Below, piece by piece: positions 9,052-17,813 of a stretch of DNA of 64,000 nucleotides. The stretch's first letter is position 1. Each line of letters opens with the position of its first letter. The notes beneath the pieces were generated by a model. The model worked only from the letters and a program-made list of their open reading frames with translations. It searched no databases and was not told the DNA's origin. The DNA is taken from positions 124,001 through 188,000 of the forward strand of contig CAVVXS010000016.1 of NCBI GenBank assembly GCA_963752225.1, read 5' to 3'. The position numbers were made by a program, and so were the translations under genes. Origin of the DNA: JBBROS01 sp963752225 (GTDB lineage: Bacteria > Pseudomonadota > Alphaproteobacteria > Acetobacterales > Acetobacteraceae).

Positions 9052-10035
9052 ATGGACCTGGCCGCTCTCCGCCGTTTCGCGTTCCTGACGCTCCCCAACT
9101 ACTCCATGATCGCTTGCGCCAACGCCATCGAGGTGCTGCGCATGGCCAACCGGCTGAGCAACGGGACGGTTTATGCGTGGCAGGTGGTGACGCCCGACGG
9201 CGTGCCGGCGGCGGCCAGCAACGGGTTGGCGCTGCATCCGACCGTGGCGCTGCCGGCGATGGGGCGGCCCGACCTGCTGCTGACCTGCGGCGGGGTCGAT
9301 GTGCGGGAGGCGGTGGACGGGCGGGTGACGGCGGCGCTGCGGCGGCTGGCACGGGAAAGCGTGCCGCTCGGCAGCCTGTGCACCGGCGCCTTCGCCTTAG
9401 CCGAGGCCGGGCTGCTGCGCGGCCGCCGCTGCGCCATCCATTGGGAGAACCTGGCGCCGATCGAGGAGGAGTTCCGCGAGATCGAGTTCGTCGGCGACCT
9501 CTACGCCATCGACCGCGACCGGGTGACCTGCACTGGCGGGGTGGCGCCGTTGAGCCTGATGCTGGCGATCGTCGAGGCCCGGCTGGGGCCGGGCTTGGCG
9601 CAGGCGATCGCGGAGCAGTTCCTGGTGGACCGGGTGCGCGCCGGCACCGAGCGGCAGCGCACCCCGCCCGGCCCGGCAGGGCACGGCAAGCTTGGCCAGG
9701 CGGTGCGGGTGATGGAAGGGGCGATCGAGCTGCCGATGCTGGCGGCCGACGTCGCGCGCGCGGTCGGGCTGTCGCCGCGGCAATTGGAGCGGCTGTTCCG
9801 CCGCCATCTCGGGCAGACGCCGGCCGCGTTTGCCGCGGGGCTCCGGCTGGAGCGGGCGCGCACGCTGCTGCACGAGACCGCAATGCCGATCACCGCGGTC
9901 GCGGCGGCCTGCGGCTACGCCACGCCGTCGCGTTTCAGCGCCGCCTATCGCGGCCGGTTCGGCCGGCTGCCGCGTGATGAGCGGCGCACCACTCCCGGAA
10001 GGGTCCCCCATGCACATCAGCCCCACCCCGCCTGA
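9052..10035 (+). CDS. GlxA-type (GATase1 + AraC) transcriptional regulator, GbdR-like
   Basis: The 327-aa protein has an N-terminal DJ-1/PfpI-like sensor domain (LPNYSMIACANAIEVLRMAN ... GSLCTGAFALAEAG) and a C-terminal AraC double HTH from about residue 215. The AraC part includes LAADVARAVGLSPRQLERLFRRHLGQTP and AVAAACGYATPSRFSAAYRGRFG. This architecture is that of GbdR, CdhR and SouR, which activate betaine, carnitine and sarcosine catabolism. Its place between gbcB and dgcA argues for control of this locus. It starts immediately after gbcB and overlaps dgcA by 26 nt. Confidence 0.9.
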   Translation: MDLAALRRFAFLTLPNYSMIACANAIEVLRMANRLSNGTVYAWQVVTPDGVPAAASNGLALHPTVALPAMGRPDLLLTCGGVDVREAVDGRVTAALRRLARESVPLGSLCTGAFALAEAGLLRGRRCAIHWENLAPIEEEFREIEFVGDLYAIDRDRVTCTGGVAPLSLMLAIVEARLGPGLAQAIAEQFLVDRVRAGTERQRTPPGPAGHGKLGQAVRVMEGAIELPMLAADVARAVGLSPRQLERLFRRHLGQTPAAFAAGLRLERARTLLHETAMPITAVAAACGYATPSRFSAAYRGRFGRLPRDERRTTPGRVPHAHQPHPA

Positions 10036-12082
10036 CGCCGGGCAGAGCCGCGATCCGCTGCTGCAGCCGTATCAGCTGCGGCATCTGACGCTGCGCAACC
10101 GGTTCATGAGCACGTCGCACGAACCGTCCTATTCCGAGGACGGCATGCCGAAGGACCGGTATCGCCTGTACCACGTGGAGAAGGCGCGCGGCGGCCTGGC
10201 TTTGACGATGACGGCCGGCTCCGCGGTGGTTTCGCCGGACAGCCCGCCGGTGTTCGGCAATCTGCTGGCCTACAAGGACGAAATCGTTCCTTGGATGAAG
10301 CGGCTGGCGGATGAGTGCCATGAGCTCGGTTCGGCGGTGATGATCCAACTGACGCATCTCGGCCGGCGCACGGCGTGGAACAAGGCGGATTGGCTGCCGA
10401 TCCTGGCGCCGTCGCGGGTGCGGGAGGCGGCGCATCGCGGGTTCCCGAAGGCGGCAGAGGAGTGGGATATCGACCGGGTCGTGGCTGATTACGCGGCGGC
10501 GGCGCAGCGCATGCAGGCGGCCGGGCTCGATGGGTTCGAGATCGACGCCTACGGGCACTTCCCGGATCAGTTCTGGTCGCCGGCCACCAACCAGCGCGAC
10601 GACGAGTATGGCGGCAGCCTCGACAACCGCATGCGCTTTTCGGTGCGCGTGCTTGAAGCGATGCGGGCGGCGGTCGGGCCGGATTTCCTGATCGGCGTGC
10701 GCATGGTGGCCGACGAGGACTGGGATATCGGCCTGACGCGCGAGGACGGGGTCGAGATCGCGCGGCGGTTCGCGCAAGGCGGCGTGGTGGATTTCCTCAA
10801 CATCGTGCGCGGCCACATGGACACCGACAACGCGCTGTCGCAGGTGATCCCGATCCACGGGATGCCGGCGGCGCCGCACCTCGATTTCGCGGGGGAGGTG
10901 CGGGCCGCGACGCGGTTCCCGGTGTTCCATGCCGCCCGCATCAACGACGTCGCCACCGCCCGGCACGCGATCGCCGAGGGCAAGCTCGACATGGTCGGCA
11001 TGACCCGGGCCCACATCGCCGACCCGCATATCGCGCGGAAAGTGGCGGAAGGGCGGGAAGACCGCATCCGGCCCTGCGTCGGTGCGACCTACTGCCTGGA
11101 CCGCATCTACGAAGGCAACGAGGCGCTGTGCGTGCACAACGCCGCCACTGGCCGCGAGGCCACCATGCCGCACGAGATCCCGCGCACCACCGGCGCGCCG
11201 CGGCACGTGGTGGTGGTGGGCGCCGGCCCGGCCGGGTTGGAAGCGGCGCGGGTGGCGGCCGAGCGCGGCCACCGGGTGACCGTGCTGGAGGCGACGGGCC
11301 GGGCCGGCGGGCAGATCCTGCTGGCGGCACGGACGCCGCGGCGGCGGGAGCTGATCGGCATTGTCGAGTGGCGGGTGGCGGAACTCGCGCGGCTCGGCGC
11401 CGAGATCCGGTACGAGTGCTATGCGGAGGCGGCGGACGTTGCGGCGCTGGAGCCGGACGTGGTGTTCGTCGCGACCGGGGGTGTGCCGGACACCGAGGTG
11501 CTGGAGGAGGGCAACGACCTCGTCACCTCGTCCTGGGACGTGGTCGGCGGCAATGCCACGCTATCGGGCCGGGTGATGGTGTACGACGACAACGGCAACC
11601 ATCCCGGCATGCAGGCGGCCGAGGTGCTGGCCGAGGCGGGCGCCGAGGTCGAGCTGGTGACGCCGGAGCGGATGGTGGCGCCGGAAATCGGCGGCCTCAA
11701 CCACGCCGCCTATGCCCGCATTTTCCATCGGCGGGGCGTGCGGGTCACGGTCAACACGCGGCTCATGTCGGTGCGCCGGGCCGGCAATGAGCTCGTGGCG
11801 GTGCTGGGCAGCGATTACGGCGCCGGGCGGGAGGAGCGCCGGGTCGATCACGTGGTGGTGGAGCACGGCACGCTGCCGGTGGACGAGTTGTACGAGGCGC
11901 TGAAGCCCGGCGCGCGCAACGGCGGCGAGGTGGATTACCGCGCGCTGCTCGGCGGACGCCTGCAGACGGCGGTTCGCAACCCCGGTGGCGCGTTCCAACT
12001 GTTCCGGATCGGCGACGCAGTGGCGAGCCGGAACATCCACGCGGCAATATTCGACGGCCTCCGCCTAGCCAAGGATCTCTGA
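10010..12082 (+). CDS. dgcA: dimethylglycine demethylase-like OYE/flavoprotein (DgcA-like)
   Basis: This 690-aa enzyme has an old-yellow-enzyme FMN barrel (LLQPYQLRHLTLRNRFMSTSHEPSYS, residues ~20-370), an Fe-S cysteine patch and an FAD/NAD domain (HVVVVGAGPAGLEAARVA, from ~400). It belongs with trimethylamine dehydrogenase, 2,4-dienoyl-CoA reductase and DgcA-type N-demethylases. In this operon the natural role is dimethylglycine to sarcosine; N-methylproline demethylation is the alternative. The Fe-S patch reads CVGATYC plus a later Cys, so the second of the four cysteines in the TMADH pattern C-x2-C-x2-C is Ala here. GGAAGGG precedes the ATG. Confidence 0.85.
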   Translation: MHISPTPPDAGQSRDPLLQPYQLRHLTLRNRFMSTSHEPSYSEDGMPKDRYRLYHVEKARGGLALTMTAGSAVVSPDSPPVFGNLLAYKDEIVPWMKRLADECHELGSAVMIQLTHLGRRTAWNKADWLPILAPSRVREAAHRGFPKAAEEWDIDRVVADYAAAAQRMQAAGLDGFEIDAYGHFPDQFWSPATNQRDDEYGGSLDNRMRFSVRVLEAMRAAVGPDFLIGVRMVADEDWDIGLTREDGVEIARRFAQGGVVDFLNIVRGHMDTDNALSQVIPIHGMPAAPHLDFAGEVRAATRFPVFHAARINDVATARHAIAEGKLDMVGMTRAHIADPHIARKVAEGREDRIRPCVGATYCLDRIYEGNEALCVHNAATGREATMPHEIPRTTGAPRHVVVVGAGPAGLEAARVAAERGHRVTVLEATGRAGGQILLAARTPRRRELIGIVEWRVAELARLGAEIRYECYAEAADVAALEPDVVFVATGGVPDTEVLEEGNDLVTSSWDVVGGNATLSGRVMVYDDNGNHPGMQAAEVLAEAGAEVELVTPERMVAPEIGGLNHAAYARIFHRRGVRVTVNTRLMSVRRAGNELVAVLGSDYGAGREERRVDHVVVEHGTLPVDELYEALKPGARNGGEVDYRALLGGRLQTAVRNPGGAFQLFRIGDAVASRNIHAAIFDGLRLAKDL

Positions 12083-12094
12083 CAAGCGGGGGTT

Positions 12095-12133
12095 TGGGGC
12101 CCCAGGCCCAATGGGTCGAGGGCAACGCCCTCG
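12095..12133. terminator. convergent terminator region
   Basis: A 10-bp palindrome TGGGGCCCCA (12095-12104) is followed by a 7-bp hairpin CGAGGGC-AAC-GCCCTCG (12117-12133). They lie in the 51-nt gap between the converging dgcA and flavoprotein genes. There is no U-tract, so termination is inferred from position and stem strength. Confidence 0.45.
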
Positions 12134-13549
12134 TCACGGCAACCGAGCAAGCAGTCGGACCAGGCGGCGAGTGCGCGGCGCGAACAGCGAGGCCGTAAAG
12201 GCCGATCCGGCGGCCCGCTTGCCGGCTTCGGCGCGGGTCGGGTAGGGCACGACCAAGCCGGCGAGCGTCGACAGCTTGGTCCGCTGCTGGATTGCCAGCG
12301 TCCAGAGCCCGGCCATCTCGCCGGCATGTGGCGCGAGGATGCCGGCGCCGAGCACCCGCCCGCGTGCCACGACCAGCTTGACCAGCCCGGCGGTGTCCGC
12401 TTCGGCAATGGCGCGATCGTTCTCAGCAAGCGGCCAAATGAGGATCTCGACACGATGCCCGGCGGCACGCGCCTCGGCTTCGGTCAGCCCGACCTGCGCC
12501 AGCTCGGGCGCGGTGTAGGTGACGCGCGGCAGGGCGGCGTAGCTGATCCGCGCCGGCAAGCGGAACAGCGCCCGGCGCACGATGATCGAGGCGTGATAGC
12601 TGCCGACGTGGGTGAAATTGCGCGGGCCGATGCCGGCCGGGTCGGCGATGTCGCCGGCGGCGAACACGCGGTGGTTGGTCGGGCTGCGCAGGCCGGCGTC
12701 GGTCGAGACCCCGCGTTCGGTGATCTGCACCCGCCCGGCAGCGAGGTCGAGACCGTCGAGGCTCGGCACCCGCCCAGCGGCGACCAGCAGGTGGCTGCCG
12801 GCGATGCGGCTGCCGTCCGCCAGGACCAGCACCGGGCCGCCCGCGCCGTCAGCCTCCACCCTGGTAACGGTGGCGTTCTCGTGCAGGGTGACGCCTTGCG
12901 ATCGGAGCACGGCGCGCAGGGCGTCGACGAGCTCGGGCTCGTCCTTTGGCGCGATCCGGCCGCGCTGCACCACCGTGACCCGGCAGCCGAGCCCGGCATG
13001 AGCTTGCGCCATCTCCAGCCCGACCGGCCCGCCGCCCAGGATCAGCAGGTGCTCCGGCCGCTGCGGCAAGTCGAACAGCGTCTCGTTGGTGAGGAACGGG
13101 ACGCGGTCGAGGCCGGGGAGGTCCGGCACGGCGGGCCGGCTGCCGGCGGCGACCACGATCCGGCCCGCGGACAGGCGGCGCCCGTCCACCTCGAGCGCGT
13201 CCGGGGCGACAAAGCGGGCGTGGCCGCGCAGCACGGTGGCGCCGAGCCCCTCGTAGCGCTCGGCGGAGTCGGTCGGGGCAATGGTGTCGATCGCCCGCCG
13301 CATATGGGCCCGCACCGCGTCCCAGGCGATCTCCGGCTCGGCGGCACGCACGCCGAACCGCCCGGCGCCGCGCACGGCCATCGCCGCATGCGCCGCGGCG
13401 AGCAGCGCCTTGCTGGGCACGCAGCCGGCGTTGAGGCAATCGCCACCCATCGTGCCGCGCTCGATCAGCGCGACGCGTAGGCCGAGCCGGGCGGCGACAT
13501 AGGCGACGGACAGTCCCGCCGCCCCGGCGCCCATGACGGCAAGGTCCAT
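12134..13549 (-). CDS. Mer/Lpd-type FAD-dependent pyridine nucleotide-disulfide oxidoreductase
   Basis: The 471-aa protein begins MDLAVMGAGAAGLSVAYVAARLG with the active disulfide GGDCLNAGCVPSKAL (Cys about 35 and 40). A second Rossmann site reads LILGGGPVGLEMAQ. It resembles dihydrolipoamide dehydrogenase and mercuric reductase. However, the C-terminal catalytic His-x4-Glu of Lpd is replaced by VPYPTRAEAGKRAAG, where Tyr stands in the His position, so ordinary Lpd chemistry is unlikely. No NmerA domain or C-terminal Cys pair of MerA is present. The start at 13549 abuts the FAD motif; 13582 is an alternative. The substrate is unknown. Confidence 0.82.
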   Translation of the reverse strand: MDLAVMGAGAAGLSVAYVAARLGLRVALIERGTMGGDCLNAGCVPSKALLAAAHAAMAVRGAGRFGVRAAEPEIAWDAVRAHMRRAIDTIAPTDSAERYEGLGATVLRGHARFVAPDALEVDGRRLSAGRIVVAAGSRPAVPDLPGLDRVPFLTNETLFDLPQRPEHLLILGGGPVGLEMAQAHAGLGCRVTVVQRGRIAPKDEPELVDALRAVLRSQGVTLHENATVTRVEADGAGGPVLVLADGSRIAGSHLLVAAGRVPSLDGLDLAAGRVQITERGVSTDAGLRSPTNHRVFAAGDIADPAGIGPRNFTHVGSYHASIIVRRALFRLPARISYAALPRVTYTAPELAQVGLTEAEARAAGHRVEILIWPLAENDRAIAEADTAGLVKLVVARGRVLGAGILAPHAGEMAGLWTLAIQQRTKLSTLAGLVVPYPTRAEAGKRAAGSAFTASLFAPRTRRLVRLLARLP

Positions 13550-13737
13550 GTCCCTCACCGGCGTGCCCCGACGGTCACCCACCCATTGTGTCCCGTCGCC
13601 GAACCGGATCGTGAAAACAAACCGGGGCCCGGCAGCGTTGAGTTGTTCGCTCCGTCCCCAATACGCTGCATCCGATGCAGCCGTCGCGGGGTTGCGCTTG
13701 CTGACAGCAACACCAGACGATCACTCCTCGAGGCACT

Positions 13738-15285
13738 ATGAGCGAACGCGCACTCCACGACCGATTGCTCGAACCGGGCGAGAGCCCCCGCGGCGGCGAT
13801 CGGCCGTGGACGGCGTCGGCGTGGTCGGTGCCCGGCCTCGCTTGGGTTACTCTGGCCATGCTGGCCGCGGTGGTGCTGGACGGGTTCCATCTCGGCCGGC
13901 CGTCCTTGTGGAACGACGAATTCTTCTCGCGATACTATTACGACCTGTTCGGCCTGCATTCCATGCTGACGGACGGGCTGCAGCGTGAGCCGACGCCGCC
14001 CACCTATTTCATCGTGTTGCGCGGCTGGATGGCGCTGTTCGGCGACAGCGAGGTTGCGTTGCGGTCGTTGTCGGTGGTGGCGTATGCCGCGGCGGTGCCG
14101 GCGGTCTATCGGCTGGCGCGGGCGTTCGGGCCGGCGCCCGACGCGGTGCTGGCCGCCTTTCTGTTCGCGCTTTCGCCGTTCGGCCTCCATTTCGCCCAGG
14201 AGGTTCGCACCTATACCTTGATGCTGCTGCCGGCGACCCTGGTGCTGTGGGGCTGCGCGGCGTTCCTGGACGGGCGCCGGATGCGCTTGGCCGGCTGGCT
14301 CTATGTGCCGAGTGCCACGGTCTGCCTTTATTTGCATGCCACGATGGTCTTCTTCGTGGCGGCCGCCGCGCTGACGGTGGCTGGCTTCATCATGCTGCAG
14401 CGGCGGGACGGGTGGCAGCGCAACGTGCTGCACTGGCTTGCGCTGAATGTGGCGACGGCGCTGCTGGCATCGCCCTATCTGGTGAACCTCGTGGGCGCGA
14501 GCCAAGGCGGCGGACTCGACTGGATCAGCCCGCTGCGGGCGCGCGACGTGGTCGCGGCGGTGGCCGCAGCGACGACCGGCGTGCAGACGCCGCTGTCCTG
14601 GGCGGCGGCGCCGATTTGCGCTCTGCTGCTCGGTGCGCTGGCCTGGTCGATGTGGCGCAACCGGCCGCCGGCGCCGATGCTGGCCGTGTTGGTCGTGATA
14701 CCGGTGGTGTTCCTCGGCCTCCTTGTCGCCGTCAGCCTCGTGCGGCCGATCCTGCTGCCGCGGGTGATGTGCTGGACGATCATCCCTCTTTGCGTGCTGA
14801 CCGGGCGTCAGATGCTGCATGGCGGCCGGGCCCGCGCCGTCGTGATCGCCGTGGCGGCGCTGGCGTGCGGCGCCGGCCTGTTCTTCGAAATGACGTCGCC
14901 CAATGGCGGACGGGAGCCGTGGCGTGAGGCTTACGCCGAACTCGCGCCCGACTTGCGGCAGGCCGACCTCATCGTGCTCGGCCCGCACGCCAACCCGCTG
15001 CATAGCTTGTATTACGGGCCGGGCCCGGACCGTTTCCGGTTGTGGGACGGGCATTTGCGCCCGACCTCCTCGACCGAGGCAGCGAGGCTGCTGCACATCG
15101 ACCTGATCAGCCGCGAGCAGATCCTGTCGGCGATCGCCGGCGGGGAGAAGGTGGTTCTGCTGGCGAACACGATGGACGAGGCGGAGTTGGCGTCCGTGGA
15201 CGCCCGCTACCCGGCGGCCCGCACGCGGCTTTGGCCCTGCGGCCGTGGCAACTGCATCGAGGCAATGACTTGGGGCCTGCGCTGA
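13738..15285 (+). CDS. GT39-like multi-pass membrane glycosyltransferase
   Basis: This 515-aa protein has roughly nine to ten hydrophobic helices. It carries a GT-C-type acidic motif after the first helix, RPSLWNDEFFSRYYY (about residues 53-67), where Asp-Glu would bind the metal and polyprenyl-phosphate sugar. EPTPPTYFIVLRGWMALFGDSEVALRSLSVV follows, a pattern shared with PMT/ArnT-like enzymes. A soluble C-terminal part follows the helices. It probably transfers a sugar from a lipid carrier on the periplasmic face; donor and acceptor are unknown. It ends 4 nt before the attL repeat of the mobile element. Confidence 0.8.
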   Translation: MSERALHDRLLEPGESPRGGDRPWTASAWSVPGLAWVTLAMLAAVVLDGFHLGRPSLWNDEFFSRYYYDLFGLHSMLTDGLQREPTPPTYFIVLRGWMALFGDSEVALRSLSVVAYAAAVPAVYRLARAFGPAPDAVLAAFLFALSPFGLHFAQEVRTYTLMLLPATLVLWGCAAFLDGRRMRLAGWLYVPSATVCLYLHATMVFFVAAAALTVAGFIMLQRRDGWQRNVLHWLALNVATALLASPYLVNLVGASQGGGLDWISPLRARDVVAAVAAATTGVQTPLSWAAAPICALLLGALAWSMWRNRPPAPMLAVLVVIPVVFLGLLVAVSLVRPILLPRVMCWTIIPLCVLTGRQMLHGGRARAVVIAVAALACGAGLFFEMTSPNGGREPWREAYAELAPDLRQADLIVLGPHANPLHSLYYGPGPDRFRLWDGHLRPTSSTEAARLLHIDLISREQILSAIAGGEKVVLLANTMDEAELASVDARYPAARTRLWPCGRGNCIEAMTWGLR

Positions 15286-15288
15286 AGC

Positions 15289-15341
15289 AGACGGTGGCGC
15301 GCCCGGAAAGACTCGAACTTCCAACCCCCAGATTCGTAGTC
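15289..15341. repeat. attL: displaced 3' half of host tRNA-Arg
   Basis: These 53 bp match 36722-36775 except for one missing base and one substitution. On the minus strand 15295-15341 reads as the anticodon loop, anticodon-stem 3' strand, T-arm, acceptor 3' strand and CCA of tRNA-Arg, with a normal 7-nt T-loop. It has no 5' half and so is not a gene. It should represent the original host 3' end displaced by integration. Confidence 0.85.
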
Positions 15342-15355
15342 CTGTGTAGAACCTT

Positions 15356-15446
15356 GCCAGGAGACGCCAGGAGGCACCAGGGACAGCCTTAACAGATTGT
15401 TCTGCCGCGATACGGCTCGGGCGATGTTGCCACGAGGCGCCAGGAA
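15356..15446. repeat. repeated GCCAGGAG-like sites near attL
   Basis: GCCAGGAG occurs at 15356-15363 and 15366-15373, with variants ACCAGGGA just after and GCCAGGAA at 15439-15446. Clustered short direct repeats between attL and int are candidate arm-type or accessory-protein (Xis/AlpA) binding sites. They have no counterpart that I see at the right end. Confidence 0.4.
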
Positions 15447-15471
15447 GTGTCAGAAGCTATCCAGGCGAATG

Positions 15472-15489
15472 AGTCCGCTTAGAGTCCGC
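15472..15489. repeat. paired AGTCCGC arm-type site, left end
   Basis: AGTCCGC is present at 15472-15478 and 15483-15489, 11 bp apart. The identical pair with identical spacing is found at 36654-36671 at the other end of the element. This is the expected arrangement for integrase arm-binding sites. Confidence 0.6.
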
Positions 15490-15518
15490 AGCGGCTGGCC
15501 AACCGGGGCATCTGGTGC

Positions 15519-16787
15519 TTGAAACTTACCGACGCAACCATCGCTGAGCTTCGCTGTCCTGAAGGTAGAAAGGACATGCTCGTCTTCGACGACACCATCA
15601 AGGGGTTCGGTGTCCGGGTTATGCCTGATAGGCCTGACGGCCGGCCTCGGAAGGTGTTTCTGGTTCAGTATCGCGCCGCCGGGAAAGTCAGACGCGAGAA
15701 GCTGGGCGACTGGTTCTCGGAGCTAACGGCGGCCCAGGCCCGCAAAAAGGCGGACGTCATCCGGGGCAAGGTTCGCGACCATCGCGATCCGGTAGGAGAG
15801 CGGAAGGCGGCCGAGGCTGCCGCTCGAGCCTCTGAGCAGCAGGCCAAGCGCGCGGCCGAGGCCGATGCCTTCACCCTCCGCAAGCTCGTCCAGGCTTGGG
15901 AAACTCGCGCCCTGTCTCTCCGTCGGGAAGGCTACCGGAAAGAGGCAACCGCACGCGTTCGGCAGGGCCTTGCAGCCCTTCTTGATCGCCCGGCTGCCAG
16001 CTTAGCCAGAACCGACGCTGCAGCCGCCCTCGAGGAGCTAGCGACCAGCCGGGGAGCAATCACGGCCAACCGCGTCATGGCTTACGCCCGGGCTTGCTAC
16101 GGATGGGCAGCGAAGGCGAACCTGGTCGAGTCGAACCCATTCGCTGCACTTGCCGCCCCCGGTCGCGAGAACGCACGGGATCGCGTTCTGACGGTCGACG
16201 AGGTTCAGAGGATCTGGGAGGCAGCCGAGGCGCTTCAGCCCTTCCAGCGTGGGTTCGTCCGTTTTCTGCTGCTGACCCTGCAGCGACGCACCGAAGTAGC
16301 TGGCGCGACGTGGTCGGAGATCAGCACCGACATGGAGACGTGGACGATCCCTAAGGAGCGGGCGAAGAACGGGCGCGCTCACGTCGTGCACCTGGCGCCG
16401 ACCGCGCGCACCGTGCTCCAGCAGATGCCACGGGGTAAGGGGGCGTCGCTGGTATTCGCGCTACCCGGAGGCAAGCAGCTGTCCTCGTTCTCGGTGATCA
16501 AGCGAGACCTTGATGCGCAGCTCGCGTCAACTGAGGCGGCCGCGGCCGCCCAAGAGGACAGGGAGGCGGTCCCAGTGCCGCCATGGGTGCTGCATGACTT
16601 TCGTCGGGCAGGCGTGACGGCCCTCGCGGGGCTCGGGTTTGCGCCGCACGTTTGCGATCGGCTGCTCAACCATGTGAGCGGGACGATTTGGGGAGTCGCG
16701 GCAATTTACCAGCGGGCGGAGTTCCTGGCGGAGCGAAAGGCGGCGCTGGAGGCTTGGGCGTGCACCGTCGATATGACACCCCGCTAG
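15519..16787 (+). CDS. int: tyrosine-type site-specific integrase (P4-like)
   Basis: The 422-aa protein has an N-terminal DUF4102-type arm-binding domain (MKLTDATIAELRCPEGRKDMLVFDDTIKGFGVRV), a core-binding middle and a catalytic C-terminus. The catalytic set is visible: Arg in LLTLQRRTEV (~257), Lys near WTIPKERAKNGR, H-x2-R in HDFRRAG (~358), a later His in LLNHVSG and the Tyr nucleophile in AAIYQRAE (~396). It would recombine the tRNA-Arg attB with attP. The start is a TTG that matches the usual MKLTD start of the family. It lies 178 nt from attL. Confidence 0.93.
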   Translation: MKLTDATIAELRCPEGRKDMLVFDDTIKGFGVRVMPDRPDGRPRKVFLVQYRAAGKVRREKLGDWFSELTAAQARKKADVIRGKVRDHRDPVGERKAAEAAARASEQQAKRAAEADAFTLRKLVQAWETRALSLRREGYRKEATARVRQGLAALLDRPAASLARTDAAAALEELATSRGAITANRVMAYARACYGWAAKANLVESNPFAALAAPGRENARDRVLTVDEVQRIWEAAEALQPFQRGFVRFLLLTLQRRTEVAGATWSEISTDMETWTIPKERAKNGRAHVVHLAPTARTVLQQMPRGKGASLVFALPGGKQLSSFSVIKRDLDAQLASTEAAAAAQEDREAVPVPPWVLHDFRRAGVTALAGLGFAPHVCDRLLNHVSGTIWGVAAIYQRAEFLAERKAALEAWACTVDMTPR

Positions 16788-16868
16788 CATCGACTCCGTC
16801 CGGTGTGTTCTTGCGCCGGATCATGCGGAGATGGCCAAGTTCCCCCCTGTACTCGCCAGGCTGAAGAT

Positions 16869-17813
16869 ATGCTGACGTCGCCTCGTCTTGAGCAGCACCC
16901 AGCCGAGGTAGTCTCCCTTGAGGGATGGGACCTGGACGAAGAATTTCCCTATGGCCCACAGGGAGCGAAGCCCAAGCGCATATTCCGATGCCCAAACCCA
17001 CCTCCCCACGGGTTCTTGATAGGTGGCCACCGTTACATCTTTAAAGAACCAACCGGAGCCCGGGCGCAGCAGATCTGGAGCGAGGTGATTGCCTACGAGT
17101 TGTCTCGGGATTTGGGCCTACCTGTGCCACCAGCCTTCTTAGCGTTGGGTCCGGGAAATGGCAGCCCAGGCGTATTGGTCGAGTTCTTTTATGGCTACTC
17201 GCAGGATCCGTTGGTCCGGTTCGTACACGCCATCGAGCGCATGCAAGGCCTAAATCTGCCAATCGATTTTAATCGAGGAAGTTTGAAAGACAATATTACC
17301 GTGTGCCGACCTCATCGTATCCAAGGGTGGAACAAGTGGTGGGCTAAGACACTTGTATTTGATGCTGTCATAGGCAACTCAGATCGACATACAGAAAACT
17401 GGGGGTTCCTCATCGACGCAAGATCATCTGCATCTCGATACTCTCTCGCTCCAGCTTTTGATAACGGAACTAGCTTGGGCCACATAATCAGAGAAGAAGA
17501 TCTAGCAAACTATATGGAACCCGCACGTCTGCGTCGTTTGGTTGAGAAGGGTTCACACCATTTTGGCTGGGTCGGAGGAGACGCGCGCGGCTCCCAACAT
17601 GCTCGGCTCTGTTCAATCTATCGCGACCGAGTATCCTTGATCGGCAACTCTATGCTGGATGCCATCAACCTAAGGGATCATAGGATCGAGCGGATCGTTG
17701 AGTGGTGTTGCAGATTCAGTTTTCCGCTACCGTTCTCCGAACGACGTGGAGAATTCGTGGCCGCACAGCTGCGGGCACGACGGAATGCGTTAGCTGCTGC
17801 CCTGGGGGTATGA
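16869..17813 (+). CDS. HipA/HipT-like Ser/Thr kinase
   Basis: This 314-aa kinase retains HipA-fold motifs: ATP-site Lys in HRYIFKEP, helix WSEVIAYELSRDLGLPVP, catalytic loop IGNSDRHTENWGFLID (Asp and Asn, about residues 173-188) and metal-binding Asp in LAPAFDNGTSLG. It is shorter than HipA (~440 aa) and lacks the N-terminal subdomain, like HipT. HipA-family kinases phosphorylate aminoacyl-tRNA synthetases or related targets and act as toxins or regulators. I chose the ATG at 16869 over 16803 because the upstream part is cysteine-rich and non-conserved. Codon use is lower-GC than the host. The stop overlaps the HIRAN gene's ATG. Confidence 0.8.
   Translation: MLTSPRLEQHPAEVVSLEGWDLDEEFPYGPQGAKPKRIFRCPNPPPHGFLIGGHRYIFKEPTGARAQQIWSEVIAYELSRDLGLPVPPAFLALGPGNGSPGVLVEFFYGYSQDPLVRFVHAIERMQGLNLPIDFNRGSLKDNITVCRPHRIQGWNKWWAKTLVFDAVIGNSDRHTENWGFLIDARSSASRYSLAPAFDNGTSLGHIIREEDLANYMEPARLRRLVEKGSHHFGWVGGDARGSQHARLCSIYRDRVSLIGNSMLDAINLRDHRIERIVEWCCRFSFPLPFSERRGEFVAAQLRARRNALAAALGV

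Noticed and set aside
9830..10009. Upstream start for the DgcA-like protein
   Set aside because: The extension is an out-of-frame copy of the regulator's AraC domain; GGAAGGG precedes the ATG at 10010.
15295..15341. A second tRNA-Arg gene at attL
   Set aside because: Only the 3' half is present, without D-arm or 5' acceptor strand; it is the displaced att half.
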